Shown here one piece after another: positions 1 to 5,220 of a stretch of 6,180 bases of DNA. The DNA comes from Dehalococcoidales bacterium (GTDB lineage Bacteria; Chloroflexota; Dehalococcoidia; Dehalococcoidales; Fen-1064), in assembly GCA_028713395.1 (NCBI GenBank), contig JAQTOJ010000118.1, positions 1-6,180 on the forward strand, in the 5' to 3' direction. The translations under genes were made by a program, and so were the position numbers. The notes under the pieces were generated by a model. That model had not been told where the DNA came from. It saw only the letters and a program-made list of their open reading frames with translations, and did not search any database. Numbering within the stretch: position 1 is the stretch's first letter; each line of letters opens with the position of its first letter.

Positions 1-1
1 G

Positions 2-310
2 GAGCATTTCCTCACCGTTTTACTGGGCACCCGCGGCCAGATTCTCAAGATCTGTGAAGTCTCCATCGGCAGTCTGGATAGCAGCATCGTGCACCCGCGC
101 GAGGTTTACAAAGAAGCTATCAGCGCCAGCGCCGCCAGTGTGATTTTCGTGCATAACCACCCCAGCGGCGATAGTACCCCGTCCGTGGATGATATCGGCC
201 TCACCAAGCGGCTGGTGGAAGCCGGAAGGATCATCGGCATCACCGTTCACGACCATATCATCATCGGCGACCCCAACTGGGCAAGCATGAAAAACTTGGG
301 GGTCATGTAA
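2..310 (+). CDS. radC: RadC-family JAB/JAMM-domain protein, C-terminal part (5' end outside window)
   Basis: The reading frame is open from base 2 and ends at TAA 308-310, giving the last 102 residues; the N-terminal part, where RadC proteins carry a helix-hairpin-helix-like region, lies upstream of the window. The visible part matches the RadC/JAB domain. It has the VHPREVY segment, then the metal-binding signature HNHPSGD followed by TPSVDDIGLT, the JAMM pattern HxHP...S/T..D. After this come RLVEAGRIIGI and HDHIIIG, and a short tail ending NLGVM, close to the usual RadC C-terminus. RadC was long called a DNA repair protein, but its biochemical role is unsettled; the JAB fold suggests a zinc hydrolase or a structural derivative of one. 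A GTG at 89-91 is in frame but falls inside the conserved domain, so it is not a believable start. No terminator is evident after the stop. Confidence 0.93.
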   Translation, partial: EHFLTVLLGTRGQILKICEVSIGSLDSSIVHPREVYKEAISASAASVIFVHNHPSGDSTPSVDDIGLTKRLVEAGRIIGITVHDHIIIGDPNWASMKNLGVM

Positions 311-364
311 ATAGAAAATACCACTCTTAACGAGCGGAAATTACTAAAGAAAGGTTATAAGGCG

Positions 365-451
365 ATGGCAAAGGAACATAAGAAATTTGCTAAACTCGCC
401 GAACCAGCCGCGAGGGAAGTTTTGGGAATAGAGCTAATACATTCCGTGTAG
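365..451 (+). CDS. Possible 28-residue mini-ORF or gene fragment
   Basis: ATG at 365 opens a 28-codon frame ending at TAG 449-451, two bases before the ATG of the next ORF at 454. The product starts MAKEHKKFAKLAEPAARE and ends VLGIELIHSV. It is charged at the N-terminus and could form an amphipathic helix. A weak purine run (AAAGG, about 350-354) lies rather far upstream. The pattern EPxxxxxxGIEL loosely recalls the N-terminus of the ribosome maturation factor RimP, but nothing in the following sequence continues such a protein, so at most it would be a remnant. It may equally be a chance ORF in the spacer between radC and the AT-rich island. Confidence 0.25.
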   Translation: MAKEHKKFAKLAEPAAREVLGIELIHSV

Positions 452-453
452 CC

Positions 454-666
454 ATGGAAAACAATTATTCGACATTGCAGAAGCTCTACCTTTTAACACA
501 TTCGTTCAATTATGTTATAGTGGGTATTTTTTTATCTACGTCTCACTATATCCGTAGCTTTCCACTACGCTATCTCGGGCATTTGTTTATTTCTATTTCT
601 TTCGTCATCTTATTGTCACTAATAAAACCATCATGGACTCGCCGAATTGCGCAGTATATTAAATGA
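454..666 (+). CDS. Hypothetical small membrane protein, or 5' half of a frameshifted gene
   Basis: This 70-residue ORF starts at ATG 454 and ends at TGA 664-666. Two hydrophobic stretches, about residues 19-35 (YVIVGIFLSTS region) and 41-57 (LGHLFISISFVILLSLI), look like membrane helices, followed by a basic segment (KPSWTRR) that would be cytoplasmic by the positive-inside rule. I do not recognise the family. There is no clear Shine-Dalgarno. The DNA is AT-rich compared with the neighbours, which suggests foreign origin or weak constraint. The ORF overlaps the next one (647-1057, one frame over) by 20 bases. That fits either two translationally coupled small proteins or one multi-helix membrane protein split by a frameshift. 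Confidence 0.4.
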   Translation: MENNYSTLQKLYLLTHSFNYVIVGIFLSTSHYIRSFPLRYLGHLFISISFVILLSLIKPSWTRRIAQYIK

Positions 667-1057
667 GTTATTTTTAATTGCTCTTAATATTGTAAGTGTA
701 GTTACAGTATTCACAGGATTTATAGATGAAATCCAATATAATAATGAACATCCAGAAAGTTTACAAAACACTGACTGGCAATCATCACTTCTGAGTTTAT
801 CTCTCATTTTCCTTGCTTGGTTCATAGTCAATATACTTATCACTTTCCGAAAAACGAAAATCCGAAATTTGAAGTTTAGATGGAAAGAAGTACGGGTAGC
901 TATGCCTAGAATTATGTCCTTATTCATTCTCGTATTTGCATTCGCTGGTGTAATTTCTGTCTGTACTGGAGCTTTCCCACCTTTATTTTTTTGGGTTCCT
1001 GCGATTTCGTGCTTTGCTTTTATGTTAAGTTGGGCACCAGGGTCTCTTTTTATTTAG
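647..1057 (+). CDS. Hypothetical multi-pass membrane protein, or 3' half of a frameshifted gene
   Basis: The frame is open from 626 (after a TAA at 623-625) to TAG 1055-1057. The only early start is TTG at 647; the first in-frame ATG lies deep inside, at about residue 86. Translated from 647 it gives 136 residues with four hydrophobic segments: about 7-25 (LFLIALNIVSVVTVFTGFI), 47-67 (LLSLSLIFLAWFIVNILITF), 90-107 and 112-130. A polar loop (about residues 27-46) separates the first two, and a basic loop (RKTKIRNLKFRWK) follows the second. I do not recognise the family. With no good start and a 20-base overlap with the membrane ORF before it, this is probably the continuation of that gene after a one-base frame change, together making about six helices. 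A genuine TTG-started coupled gene cannot be excluded. Confidence 0.4.
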   Translation: MRSILNELFLIALNIVSVVTVFTGFIDEIQYNNEHPESLQNTDWQSSLLSLSLIFLAWFIVNILITFRKTKIRNLKFRWKEVRVAMPRIMSLFILVFAFAGVISVCTGAFPPLFFWVPAISCFAFMLSWAPGSLFI

Positions 1058-1084
1058 TGCCAGTAGGACTCATTTCGTATCCGA

Positions 1085-1113
1085 TTGACACTTTTTACCA
1101 TGGGTGTTACCAT
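1085..1113 (+). promoter_or_regulatory. Sigma-70-type promoter for the DUF4389 gene
   Basis: A perfect -35 hexamer TTGACA (1085-1090) is followed after 17 bases by TACCAT (1108-1113), preceded by TG at 1105-1106 (extended -10). The predicted transcript start near 1120 gives a leader of about 36 nt that contains the Shine-Dalgarno site of the gene at 1156. It lies just after the AT-rich membrane ORFs, so the DUF4389 gene appears to be an independent unit. Confidence 0.65.
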
Positions 1114-1142
1114 AACTCACTAAGTGGGACACAAATAAACAG

Positions 1143-1149
1143 AAAGGAG
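1143..1149 (+). promoter_or_regulatory. Strong ribosome binding site fixing the DUF4389 start
   Basis: AAAGGAG at 1143-1149 stands 6 bases before ATG 1156. It decides the start: the frame is open further upstream to about 991, but that part overlaps the previous ORF and the promoter and has no such site. Confidence 0.8.
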
Positions 1150-1155
1150 AGATTC

Positions 1156-1461
1156 ATGGCAGAACAAAAACCAGCCCAGCCCAATTACCCTGTCACCTTC
1201 AGCGCGGAATACCCCGGTAAGATGTCACGGCTCACCACCTTTTTCAGATTCATCCTGGTTATCCCGCAAATATTCGTGCTGTATTTCCTGGAGATTGCCG
1301 CCGGGGTCATTACCATTATTGCCTGGTTCGCTATTCTTTTTACCGGTAAATATCCGAAAGGGATGTACGACTTTGCCGTGGGTTACATGAAGTGGTCTAC
1401 CAGAGTAAGTGCCTACACACTCTTTTTGACCGATAAGTACCCACCCTTCTCACTGGACTAA
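1156..1461 (+). CDS. DUF4389 domain small membrane protein
   Basis: This 101-residue protein starts at ATG 1156 behind a clear Shine-Dalgarno. It reads as a single DUF4389 unit: an N-terminal YPVTFSAEYPGKMSRL block (residues 11-26), a hydrophobic double segment (about 28-48 and 49-63, including IIAWFAILFTGKYP), then GMYDFAVGYMKWSTRVSAYT and the terminal TDKYPPFSL. These blocks are typical of the family, which is found in bacteria as short membrane proteins or as a domain of larger ones; its function is not known to me. Two closely spaced transmembrane helices are expected, possibly as a hairpin, with an amphipathic C-terminal part. It has its own promoter upstream and a hairpin terminator 23 bases after the stop, so it is probably monocistronic. 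Confidence 0.88.
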   Translation: MAEQKPAQPNYPVTFSAEYPGKMSRLTTFFRFILVIPQIFVLYFLEIAAGVITIIAWFAILFTGKYPKGMYDFAVGYMKWSTRVSAYTLFLTDKYPPFSLD

Positions 1462-1483
1462 CATTTCATAATTCCGTTTCAAT

Positions 1484-1526
1484 AACCGGGTCTCGCAGTA
1501 AACCTTCACCGCGAAACCCGGTTTTG
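1484..1526 (+). terminator. Rho-independent terminator after the DUF4389 gene
   Basis: AACCGGGTCTCGC (1484-1496) pairs with GCGAAACCCGGTT (1511-1523) over 13 positions with one C-A mismatch, around a 14-nt loop. A T-rich tail (TTGTTTA) follows. It lies 23 bases after the DUF4389 stop and before the metallophosphoesterase start. Confidence 0.75.
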
Positions 1527-1553
1527 TTTACCTCCCCTCTCGCGTGTTATCAT
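1524..1553 (+). promoter_or_regulatory. Putative promoter of the SbcD-like phosphoesterase gene, very close to its start
   Basis: TTGTTT (1524-1529), inside the T-rich tail of the preceding terminator, and TATCAT (1548-1553) are 18 bases apart. TG at 1545-1546 gives an extended -10. Only 9 bases separate the -10 box from ATG 1563, so the transcript would begin at or within a few bases of the start codon. There is no Shine-Dalgarno to contradict this. Confidence 0.4.
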
Positions 1554-1562
1554 AAACCTCAA

Positions 1563-2303
1563 ATGTCACCGCAGAATCGTCCCGCCCGCCGTCTCCTGCA
1601 CACCTCTGACCTGCATTTGCTCACCCTCCACGACCACGGCTGCCGGGCATTTGCCGCCGTCATCGATCTCGCCCTTAAAGAGCGTGCCGACCTGCTTTTG
1701 ATTGCCGGGGATTTCTTCGACCAGAACCGCATCGCGGATAACGTGCTGGACTTCGTCAAAGCGCAAATCTCGCGGCTCCATGTCCCGGTGGTCATTTTGC
1801 CGGGCAACCATGATTGCCTGGTGGAAGATACAGTCTATAACAAGAGACACTGGCTGGATTGCCCCGAAGTCCTCATTTTCCGTGATAATCAAGGCGAAAC
1901 GCTCCATTTGGATAACCTGAATATTTCCGTCTGGGGCAAACCCATCGATACCTATTTTGACGTGCGCCCCCTGGCAGGCATGCCCGTTCCTGCTGTTAAC
2001 GGTAATTGGAACATCGCCGCCGCCCATGGGCTGGTGGTGAAGCAGATGCCGCATTATACCCGCAGCTATATCATCACCGAGGAAGAGATCGACGGCGCTA
2101 AATGGGATTACATCGCCCTGGGGCATACGACCATTTTCGAGCATGTCTGGAGCAATCCCGTCACCTACTACAGTGGTTCCGCCACCGAAAAAGGCACGCT
2201 GGCGCTGGTTGATTTCAACGAGGAAACGGGCGTCAAAGTGACCCGCTGTGAGATCACAAAAATCCCTCTTAATAGACTTTCTGAGGAACGAAGTGACGCA
2301 TGA
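1563..2303 (+). CDS. Metallophosphoesterase, SbcD/Mre11-like calcineurin superfamily
   Basis: A 246-residue dinuclear-metal phosphoesterase. The metal-binding motifs appear in order: D16 and H18 (TSDLHLL), GD..D at 49-53 (GDFFD), GNHD at 81-84, H155 (AAAHG) and GH at 187-188 (ALGHTT), followed by YSGS near 203-206. The last is typical of SbcD-type nucleases, where a 'YSGS' strand ends the catalytic domain. The protein consists of little more than the catalytic domain; the capping and SbcC-binding C-terminal region of full SbcD (roughly 340-420 residues) is missing, and no SbcC ATPase gene is nearby. It may therefore be a stand-alone nuclease or phosphodiesterase; the substrate cannot be read from the sequence. 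The start is set at ATG 1563: an in-frame TTG at 1524 lies inside the terminator. No ribosome binding site is visible, consistent with a short-leader or leaderless message. Confidence 0.88.
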   Translation: MSPQNRPARRLLHTSDLHLLTLHDHGCRAFAAVIDLALKERADLLLIAGDFFDQNRIADNVLDFVKAQISRLHVPVVILPGNHDCLVEDTVYNKRHWLDCPEVLIFRDNQGETLHLDNLNISVWGKPIDTYFDVRPLAGMPVPAVNGNWNIAAAHGLVVKQMPHYTRSYIITEEEIDGAKWDYIALGHTTIFEHVWSNPVTYYSGSATEKGTLALVDFNEETGVKVTRCEITKIPLNRLSEERSDA

Positions 2304-2330
2304 ATCTCTTACACTTTAACAAAGAGCCCC

Positions 2331-2353
2331 ATCCATCCCGACCACATCGGGAC
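2331..2353. repeat. Short palindrome after the phosphoesterase gene (degenerate REP-like)
   Basis: TCCCGA (2336-2341) and TCGGGA (2347-2352) form a perfect 6-bp stem around CCACA. The core resembles the repeat at 2391-2418 (CATCCCG ... CGGGA). No T-run follows, so it is a weak terminator candidate for the phosphoesterase gene at best. Confidence 0.4.
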
Positions 2354-2390
2354 TCAGGGATTCAAATGTAGGCGGGGTCTCCTCATTTAC

Positions 2391-2418
2391 GTCATCCCGT
2401 ACTTGATACGGGATCCAA
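2391..2418. repeat. Interspersed palindromic repeat, family A, copy 1
   Basis: ATCCCGTA (2394-2401) and TACGGGAT (2407-2414) form a perfect 8-bp stem around CTTGA, flanked by GTC and CCAA. This GTCATCCCGTAC...GGGATCCAA layout is the style of REP/MITE-like repeats scattered between genes in many bacterial genomes. A diverged copy is at 5295-5322: 21 of 28 positions match when aligned by hand. The spacer here is 169 bp and holds no gene. Confidence 0.65.
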
Positions 2419-2430
2419 CCCTGCTGTATA
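2403..2430 (+). promoter_or_regulatory. Possible promoter of the acyl-CoA synthetase gene
   Basis: TTGATA (2403-2408) and TGTATA (2425-2430) are 16 bases apart; the -35 would lie in the repeat's loop and right arm. An alternative is the extended -10 TGGTATAGA (2441-2449) without a good -35. Either would give a leader carrying the AAGGAT ribosome site at 2459-2464. Neither is strong. Confidence 0.25.
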
Positions 2431-2472
2431 CGGGTTCCACTGGTATAGAATGAATTATAAGGATGGATTACG

Positions 2473-3876
2473 ATGAACATCGATTTCAAAAAACTGGATC
2501 GAGCTTTCAACCCGAAAACAGTGGCGGTGGTGGGTGATAAAGGCCCCGGCTACATGTGGCTCAACGGCCAAAAAACCTTCACCGGAAAACTCTATTCCGT
2601 GCAGGTCGACCCCCGTGAAATCGAGGGTATCAAAGCCCTGGGAGTAGAAAACTACCCCAGCCTGCTGGCGATACCGGAAGCCATTGACCTGGTGATTGTG
2701 GCGGTGCCCAAGCAGGTAGCCTACCGCATACTGGAAGACTGTATCAAAAAAGACGTCGCCGCCGCCCACTTTTTCACCTCCGGCTTCACCGAGACCGAAA
2801 CCGATGACGGCATCCGTCTGGAAAAAATGATGGTCGACCGCGCTAAAGAAGCCAATTTCTTGCTTATCGGGCCGAACTGCATGGGCTTATACAATCCTCT
2901 GGTGGGTATCCGGCAGGTGCCCCGGCAGCCGGTCGGTTTCAAAGGCCCCGTCAGCTTTATCTCGCAGAGCGGCACCCACGCCATCACTTTCTCCGAGGAA
3001 GCATATCTACAGGCACTGGAAGTGAATAAATCCGTCAGTTTCGGTAACGGCCGCGTGCTGGACGCCGCTGATTACCTGGAATATTTTGCCCAGGATGCAT
3101 CCACCCGAGCCATCGGCATGTACATCGAAGGCACGCGGGACGGACAGCGCTTCCTCAAGACGCTGAAAAAAGTGGCGGAGCAAAAACCGGTGGTCATCTG
3201 GAAAGGCGGCCGCACCGAAGAAGGCGCGCGGGCGATTGCTTCCCACACCGGCTCGCTGGCTTTGCCGATGGCCATCTGGGAAGCGGCCATGAAGCAATGC
3301 GGCGCCATCCGCGTCAACAGCCTGGAAGAACTGGTGGATACGCTCAACGCTCTTATGTTTTTATCGCCAGTTTACGGCAATCGCGTGGGTATCGCCGGCG
3401 GTTCCGGCGGGCAGTCCGTAGCTATCGCCGATGTTTTCTCGGAAAACGGTTTGAAAGTCCCTGCCCTGACCAAAGAATCCTATGATAAACTGGCAAGTTT
3501 CTTTGTGCTGGTCGGTTCCGGTTGCAAGAATCCCATCGACCCCGGCGTCAACCGGCGGGAAATCAAACGCATTATGGATATTCTGGAAGAAGACGCCAAT
3601 ATCGATAACCTGGTGCTGATGACGTCCGTGACCTCCATGTTCCGCACCACTGAGCAACTGGAACGTGACGCTGCCATGTTGATCGAACTGCGTCAGCGCA
3701 CCCAAAAACCGGTCGCGGTGGTACTGGGCTACTACGCCCCGGAAACATCAAAGGAAGTGAATGCCTTCGCCCGGACATTGAGGGATCACGGCATCTGCCT
3801 GTTCGTCTCACCGGAACGCGGCGCCCGCGCCATCAGAAATGCCCTGCTTTATCACGGATTGAGGACAAATAAGTAA
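2473..3876 (+). CDS. NDP-forming acyl-CoA synthetase, alpha-subunit type (CoA-binding and succinyl-CoA-ligase-like domains)
   Basis: A 467-residue protein with the domain order of the alpha chain of ADP-forming acetate/acyl-CoA synthetases. First comes an N-terminal CoA-binding Rossmann domain (about residues 8-140: TVAVVGDKG, PEAIDLVIVAVP, then the IGPNCMG loop at 132-138). Next is a succinyl-CoA-ligase-like domain with SQSGT (164-168), and KGGRTEEGARA leading to ASHTGS, where H258 matches the phosphohistidine position of this family. A final flavodoxin-like domain follows (GIAGGSGGQSV onward). These enzymes interconvert acyl-CoA, ADP and phosphate with the acid, CoA and ATP, often for ATP formation in fermentation. 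The ATP-grasp beta chain is normally adjacent or fused; here the next gene is on the opposite strand, so it must be elsewhere or absent. A start at ATG 2473 is supported by AAGGAT nine bases upstream. The acyl substrate cannot be told. Confidence 0.9.
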   Translation: MNIDFKKLDRAFNPKTVAVVGDKGPGYMWLNGQKTFTGKLYSVQVDPREIEGIKALGVENYPSLLAIPEAIDLVIVAVPKQVAYRILEDCIKKDVAAAHFFTSGFTETETDDGIRLEKMMVDRAKEANFLLIGPNCMGLYNPLVGIRQVPRQPVGFKGPVSFISQSGTHAITFSEEAYLQALEVNKSVSFGNGRVLDAADYLEYFAQDASTRAIGMYIEGTRDGQRFLKTLKKVAEQKPVVIWKGGRTEEGARAIASHTGSLALPMAIWEAAMKQCGAIRVNSLEELVDTLNALMFLSPVYGNRVGIAGGSGGQSVAIADVFSENGLKVPALTKESYDKLASFFVLVGSGCKNPIDPGVNRREIKRIMDILEEDANIDNLVLMTSVTSMFRTTEQLERDAAMLIELRQRTQKPVAVVLGYYAPETSKEVNAFARTLRDHGICLFVSPERGARAIRNALLYHGLRTNK

Positions 3877-3878
3877 AA

Positions 3879-3931
3879 CCCCGCTTGTCATTGCGAAGTG
3901 ACGAAGTCCCTGAAGCAAACTCAGGGCGGGG
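3879..3931. terminator. Nested inverted repeats between convergent genes; possible transcription end
   Basis: CCCTGA (3908-3913) and TCAGGG (3921-3926) form a 6-bp stem with a 7-nt loop. It is enclosed by CCCCGC (3879-3884), which can pair with GCGGGG (3926-3931); the two share base 3926. It begins three bases after the acyl-CoA synthetase stop and lies between convergent genes, where a bidirectional end is expected. No T-run follows, so intrinsic termination is uncertain. Confidence 0.35.
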
Positions 3932-3955
3932 ATTGCCCCTCCTCCTGGAGATTGC
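3887..3955 (+). repeat. Interspersed repeat, family B, copy 1
   Basis: GTCATTGCGAAGTGACGAAG (3887-3906) and the later CTGGAGATTGC (about 3945-3955) resemble the widespread intergenic repeat in which CATTGCGA...GACGAAG...CAATCTCC forms an imperfect palindrome. A related copy in the opposite direction lies at 5332-5372. It fills most of the 117-bp spacer between the two convergent genes. Confidence 0.5.
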
Positions 3956-3958
3956 CAT

Positions 3959-3975
3959 GTCCGCTCCATGCGGAC
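3959..3975. repeat. Perfect small hairpin in the convergent spacer
   Basis: GTCCGC (3959-3964) and GCGGAC (3970-3975) form a 6-bp stem around TCCAT, 18 bases past the end of the minus-strand phosphoesterase. On the minus strand it is followed by ATGGCAATC, with no T-run, so it is more likely part of the repeat cluster than a terminator. Confidence 0.4.
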
Positions 3976-3993
3976 TTAAAAGACAATGGAACA

Positions 3994-4545
3994 TCAAAAC
4001 TTCCCCGGAATGCCGGAAGTGATGATCCCCCCCAGATTCCCCTTGAGCTGCACGATCTCCGCCTCCGCTTTGCCGTCTTTCAAGGTCAATAACGCCACCG
4101 TACCTGCGGTATGCTGATACTTCGGAAACGTGGGACTCCCGGGGTTGAGCCACAACGCCCTTTCCCGTCTTTCGTTCATGCTTTTATGGGTATGCCCCAG
4201 TATCACGACATCCGGCATTTTCCCCACTGTATGCTCCGGCCATAAACCGTAGTGGGACATCCACAAACTCACGCCTTCATATTGCAGGAACTGCTCGTGT
4301 TTCACGCGGTTGTCGTTGACGATTTCAAAAGGGTCGTCATCGCCTTCGGTGGCGAGCACGGGCGCGATTGTTTCCAGTTCGTCGAGCACGGGCGTTGTAT
4401 AAACATCCCCGGCGTGTAGTATTAAATCGACACCCTTGAAAACATCCAGAACCTGATGAGGTAATTCCTGGGCGGTCAAAGTGGAAAGACCGGCGCGGTG
4501 TCCCGGCACCCGGATGTGAGTATCTGAGATAACGCCGATTTTCAT
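3994..4545 (-). CDS. YfcE/MJ0936-like metallophosphoesterase
   Basis: A 183-residue protein of the small calcineurin-like phosphodiesterase group (Metallophos_2), usual length about 160-190. Motifs in order: D8 and H10 in ISDTH, GD at 46-47 (LHAGDVYT), then TEGDDD at 66-71 where the family normally has GN(C/H)D, H98 in SHYG, GHTH at 117-120, and NPGSP at 134-138. Members hydrolyse phosphodiesters such as model substrates or cyclic nucleotides; the natural substrate is mostly unknown. The Asp at 69 replaces the usual metal-bridging Asn, which may alter metal binding or activity. The gene is transcribed toward the acyl-CoA synthetase gene. It has a strong promoter only 11 bases from the ATG and no good Shine-Dalgarno. 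It belongs to a different branch from the SbcD-like enzyme at 1563-2303. Confidence 0.88.
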   Translation of the reverse strand: MKIGVISDTHIRVPGHRAGLSTLTAQELPHQVLDVFKGVDLILHAGDVYTTPVLDELETIAPVLATEGDDDPFEIVNDNRVKHEQFLQYEGVSLWMSHYGLWPEHTVGKMPDVVILGHTHKSMNERRERALWLNPGSPTFPKYQHTAGTVALLTLKDGKAEAEIVQLKGNLGGIITSGIPGKF

Positions 4546-4556
4546 GATGTGCTCTC

Positions 4557-4586
4557 ATTCTAGGCTTTGGGGAAACAGGGTGTCAA
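4557..4586 (-). promoter_or_regulatory. Strong sigma-70-type promoter of the YfcE-like gene
   Basis: Read on the minus strand, TTGACA (4586-4581) is followed after 18 bases by TAGAAT (4562-4557). Only 11 bases then separate the -10 box from the ATG at 4545, so the expected transcript start is within about five bases of the start codon. Confidence 0.65.
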
Positions 4587-4684
4587 CCTTCCCTCCCATT
4601 GCAAAACATCTTGATGAAATCAAGCGGCGCGGCAATCTCTCGTGGCAATATCACTCACGTCCATATTTACATTGCTATAGATAC

Positions 4685-4702
4685 CCACGAGTAAACTCGT
4701 GG
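4685..4702. repeat. IS right-end subterminal hairpin
   Basis: CCACGAGT (4685-4692) and ACTCGTGG (4695-4702) are perfectly complementary; in practice a 7-bp stem with loop TAAA (TTTA on the transposase strand). It begins 4 bases past the tnpA stop. The loop is the same as in the left-end hairpin although the stem differs. Confidence 0.75.
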
Positions 4703-4706
4703 TTCT

Positions 4707-5135
4707 TCATAACTCAAGCTTCGCTTGCCCTGAATCCTGTCTTTGTTGATACTCAACGTATTTAAGTAACCTCTCCCTTTCCACCCCAATAGTGGAAACA
4801 AAATATCCAGGAGACCAAAACACATTTTCACGCGAGTACCGATAGTTTAGCCACCCAAACTTTTTCCTCAATTTACTACTCGTCATCCCTTTTATTAGTC
4901 CAACTACTCGACTGACCGCGTATTTTGGCGGGATGATAATCACCATGTGGATGTGATCCGGTTGGATATTGTACTTTACAATCTCACACCCGGGTATTTG
5001 CTCCATCACTTTCGGAAATAGTTTTTCCAAATACTCTTTTACCCCCGGATTCAGGACGCGATAGCGATATTTCGGTATCCACACGATGTGATATTCCGTA
5101 TGGTAGGCTGAGTGTCCCGATAGTCGTATTTCCAC
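4707..5135 (-). CDS. tnpA: IS200/IS605-family Y1 (HUH) transposase TnpA
   Basis: A 142-residue protein, normal for TnpA. It opens with the typical SAYHTEYHIVWIPKYRYRVL segment. The HUH metal-binding pair is H61 and H63 (PDHIHMVI), preceded by the conserved QPD. The catalytic tyrosine is very probably Y111 in SPGYFVSTIG, close to the family pattern FW..GYFV.T.G. The enzyme cuts and joins single-stranded DNA at the IS ends through a 5'-phosphotyrosine link, inserting beside a short specific target without duplication. The start is GTG 5135-5133; an in-frame TAG lies four codons upstream, and a near-perfect Shine-Dalgarno (GAGGTGAT, 5154-5147) stands about 11 bases before it. No frameshift or stop is seen, so the gene appears intact. 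No accessory TnpB or omega RNA is present. Confidence 0.95.
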   Translation of the reverse strand: MEIRLSGHSAYHTEYHIVWIPKYRYRVLNPGVKEYLEKLFPKVMEQIPGCEIVKYNIQPDHIHMVIIIPPKYAVSRVVGLIKGMTSSKLRKKFGWLNYRYSRENVFWSPGYFVSTIGVERERLLKYVEYQQRQDSGQAKLEL

Positions 5136-5146
5136 ACGCCTATTCT

Positions 5147-5154
5147 ATCACCTC
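5147..5154 (-). promoter_or_regulatory. Shine-Dalgarno site deciding the GTG start of tnpA
   Basis: GAGGTGAT on the minus strand is an eight-base match to the anti-Shine-Dalgarno end of 16S rRNA. It lies about 11 bases before GTG 5135 and is much stronger than the sites of most host genes here. Confidence 0.6.
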
Positions 5155-5175
5155 ATCTCGCTATCGCGACATTCA

Positions 5176-5195
5176 CCCACGTGTAAACACGTGGG
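5176..5195. repeat. IS left-end subterminal hairpin
   Basis: CCCACGTGT (5176-5184) and ACACGTGGG (5187-5195) are perfectly complementary, effectively an 8-bp stem with loop TAAA. It lies upstream of tnpA on the transposase strand and corresponds to the right-end hairpin at 4685-4702. Confidence 0.75.
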
Positions 5196-5220
5196 ACTCT
5201 GCCCTTCGGGCTTTCCCTAG

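Larger units (their letters stand above)
4685..5195 (-). mobile_element. IS200/IS605-family insertion sequence, tnpA only (minimal extent)
   Basis: The element is defined here from hairpin to hairpin; the true ends lie a little outside and cannot be fixed by eye. It carries a single Y1 transposase on the minus strand and no TnpB. The hairpin beyond the tnpA stop is at 4685-4702 (CCACGAG, loop TAAA, CTCGTGG on the plus strand). The one before tnpA is at 5176-5195 (CCCACGTG, TAAA, CACGTGGG). Such subterminal imperfectly related hairpins, read as single-stranded DNA by TnpA, replace the inverted repeats of classical IS elements. The intact transposase and hairpins suggest the element could still be active. 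It sits next to a cluster of palindromic repeats. Confidence 0.85.

Noticed and set aside
631..927. Minus-strand ORF of 98 codons across the AT-rich island
   Set aside because: No ribosome site or recognisable pattern; the plus-strand frames have the coherent hydrophobic-helix pattern.
991..1155. Upstream extension of the DUF4389 frame to about 991
   Set aside because: It overlaps the preceding ORF and a good promoter, and the family domain begins just after ATG 1156, which has a strong Shine-Dalgarno.
1524..1562. TTG 1524 as start of the SbcD-like gene
   Set aside because: It lies inside the T-rich tail of the terminator and would add 13 residues not typical of the family; ATG 1563 is preferred.
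1566..2144. Minus-strand ORF of 192 codons inside the SbcD-like gene
   Set aside because: It is antisense to a gene with clear motifs and its product shows no recognisable domain; a shadow of GC-rich coding DNA.
1563..4545. A functional module of two phosphoesterases flanking the acyl-CoA synthetase
   Set aside because: The genes are separately promoted, in mixed orientation, and of different families; nothing links their substrates.
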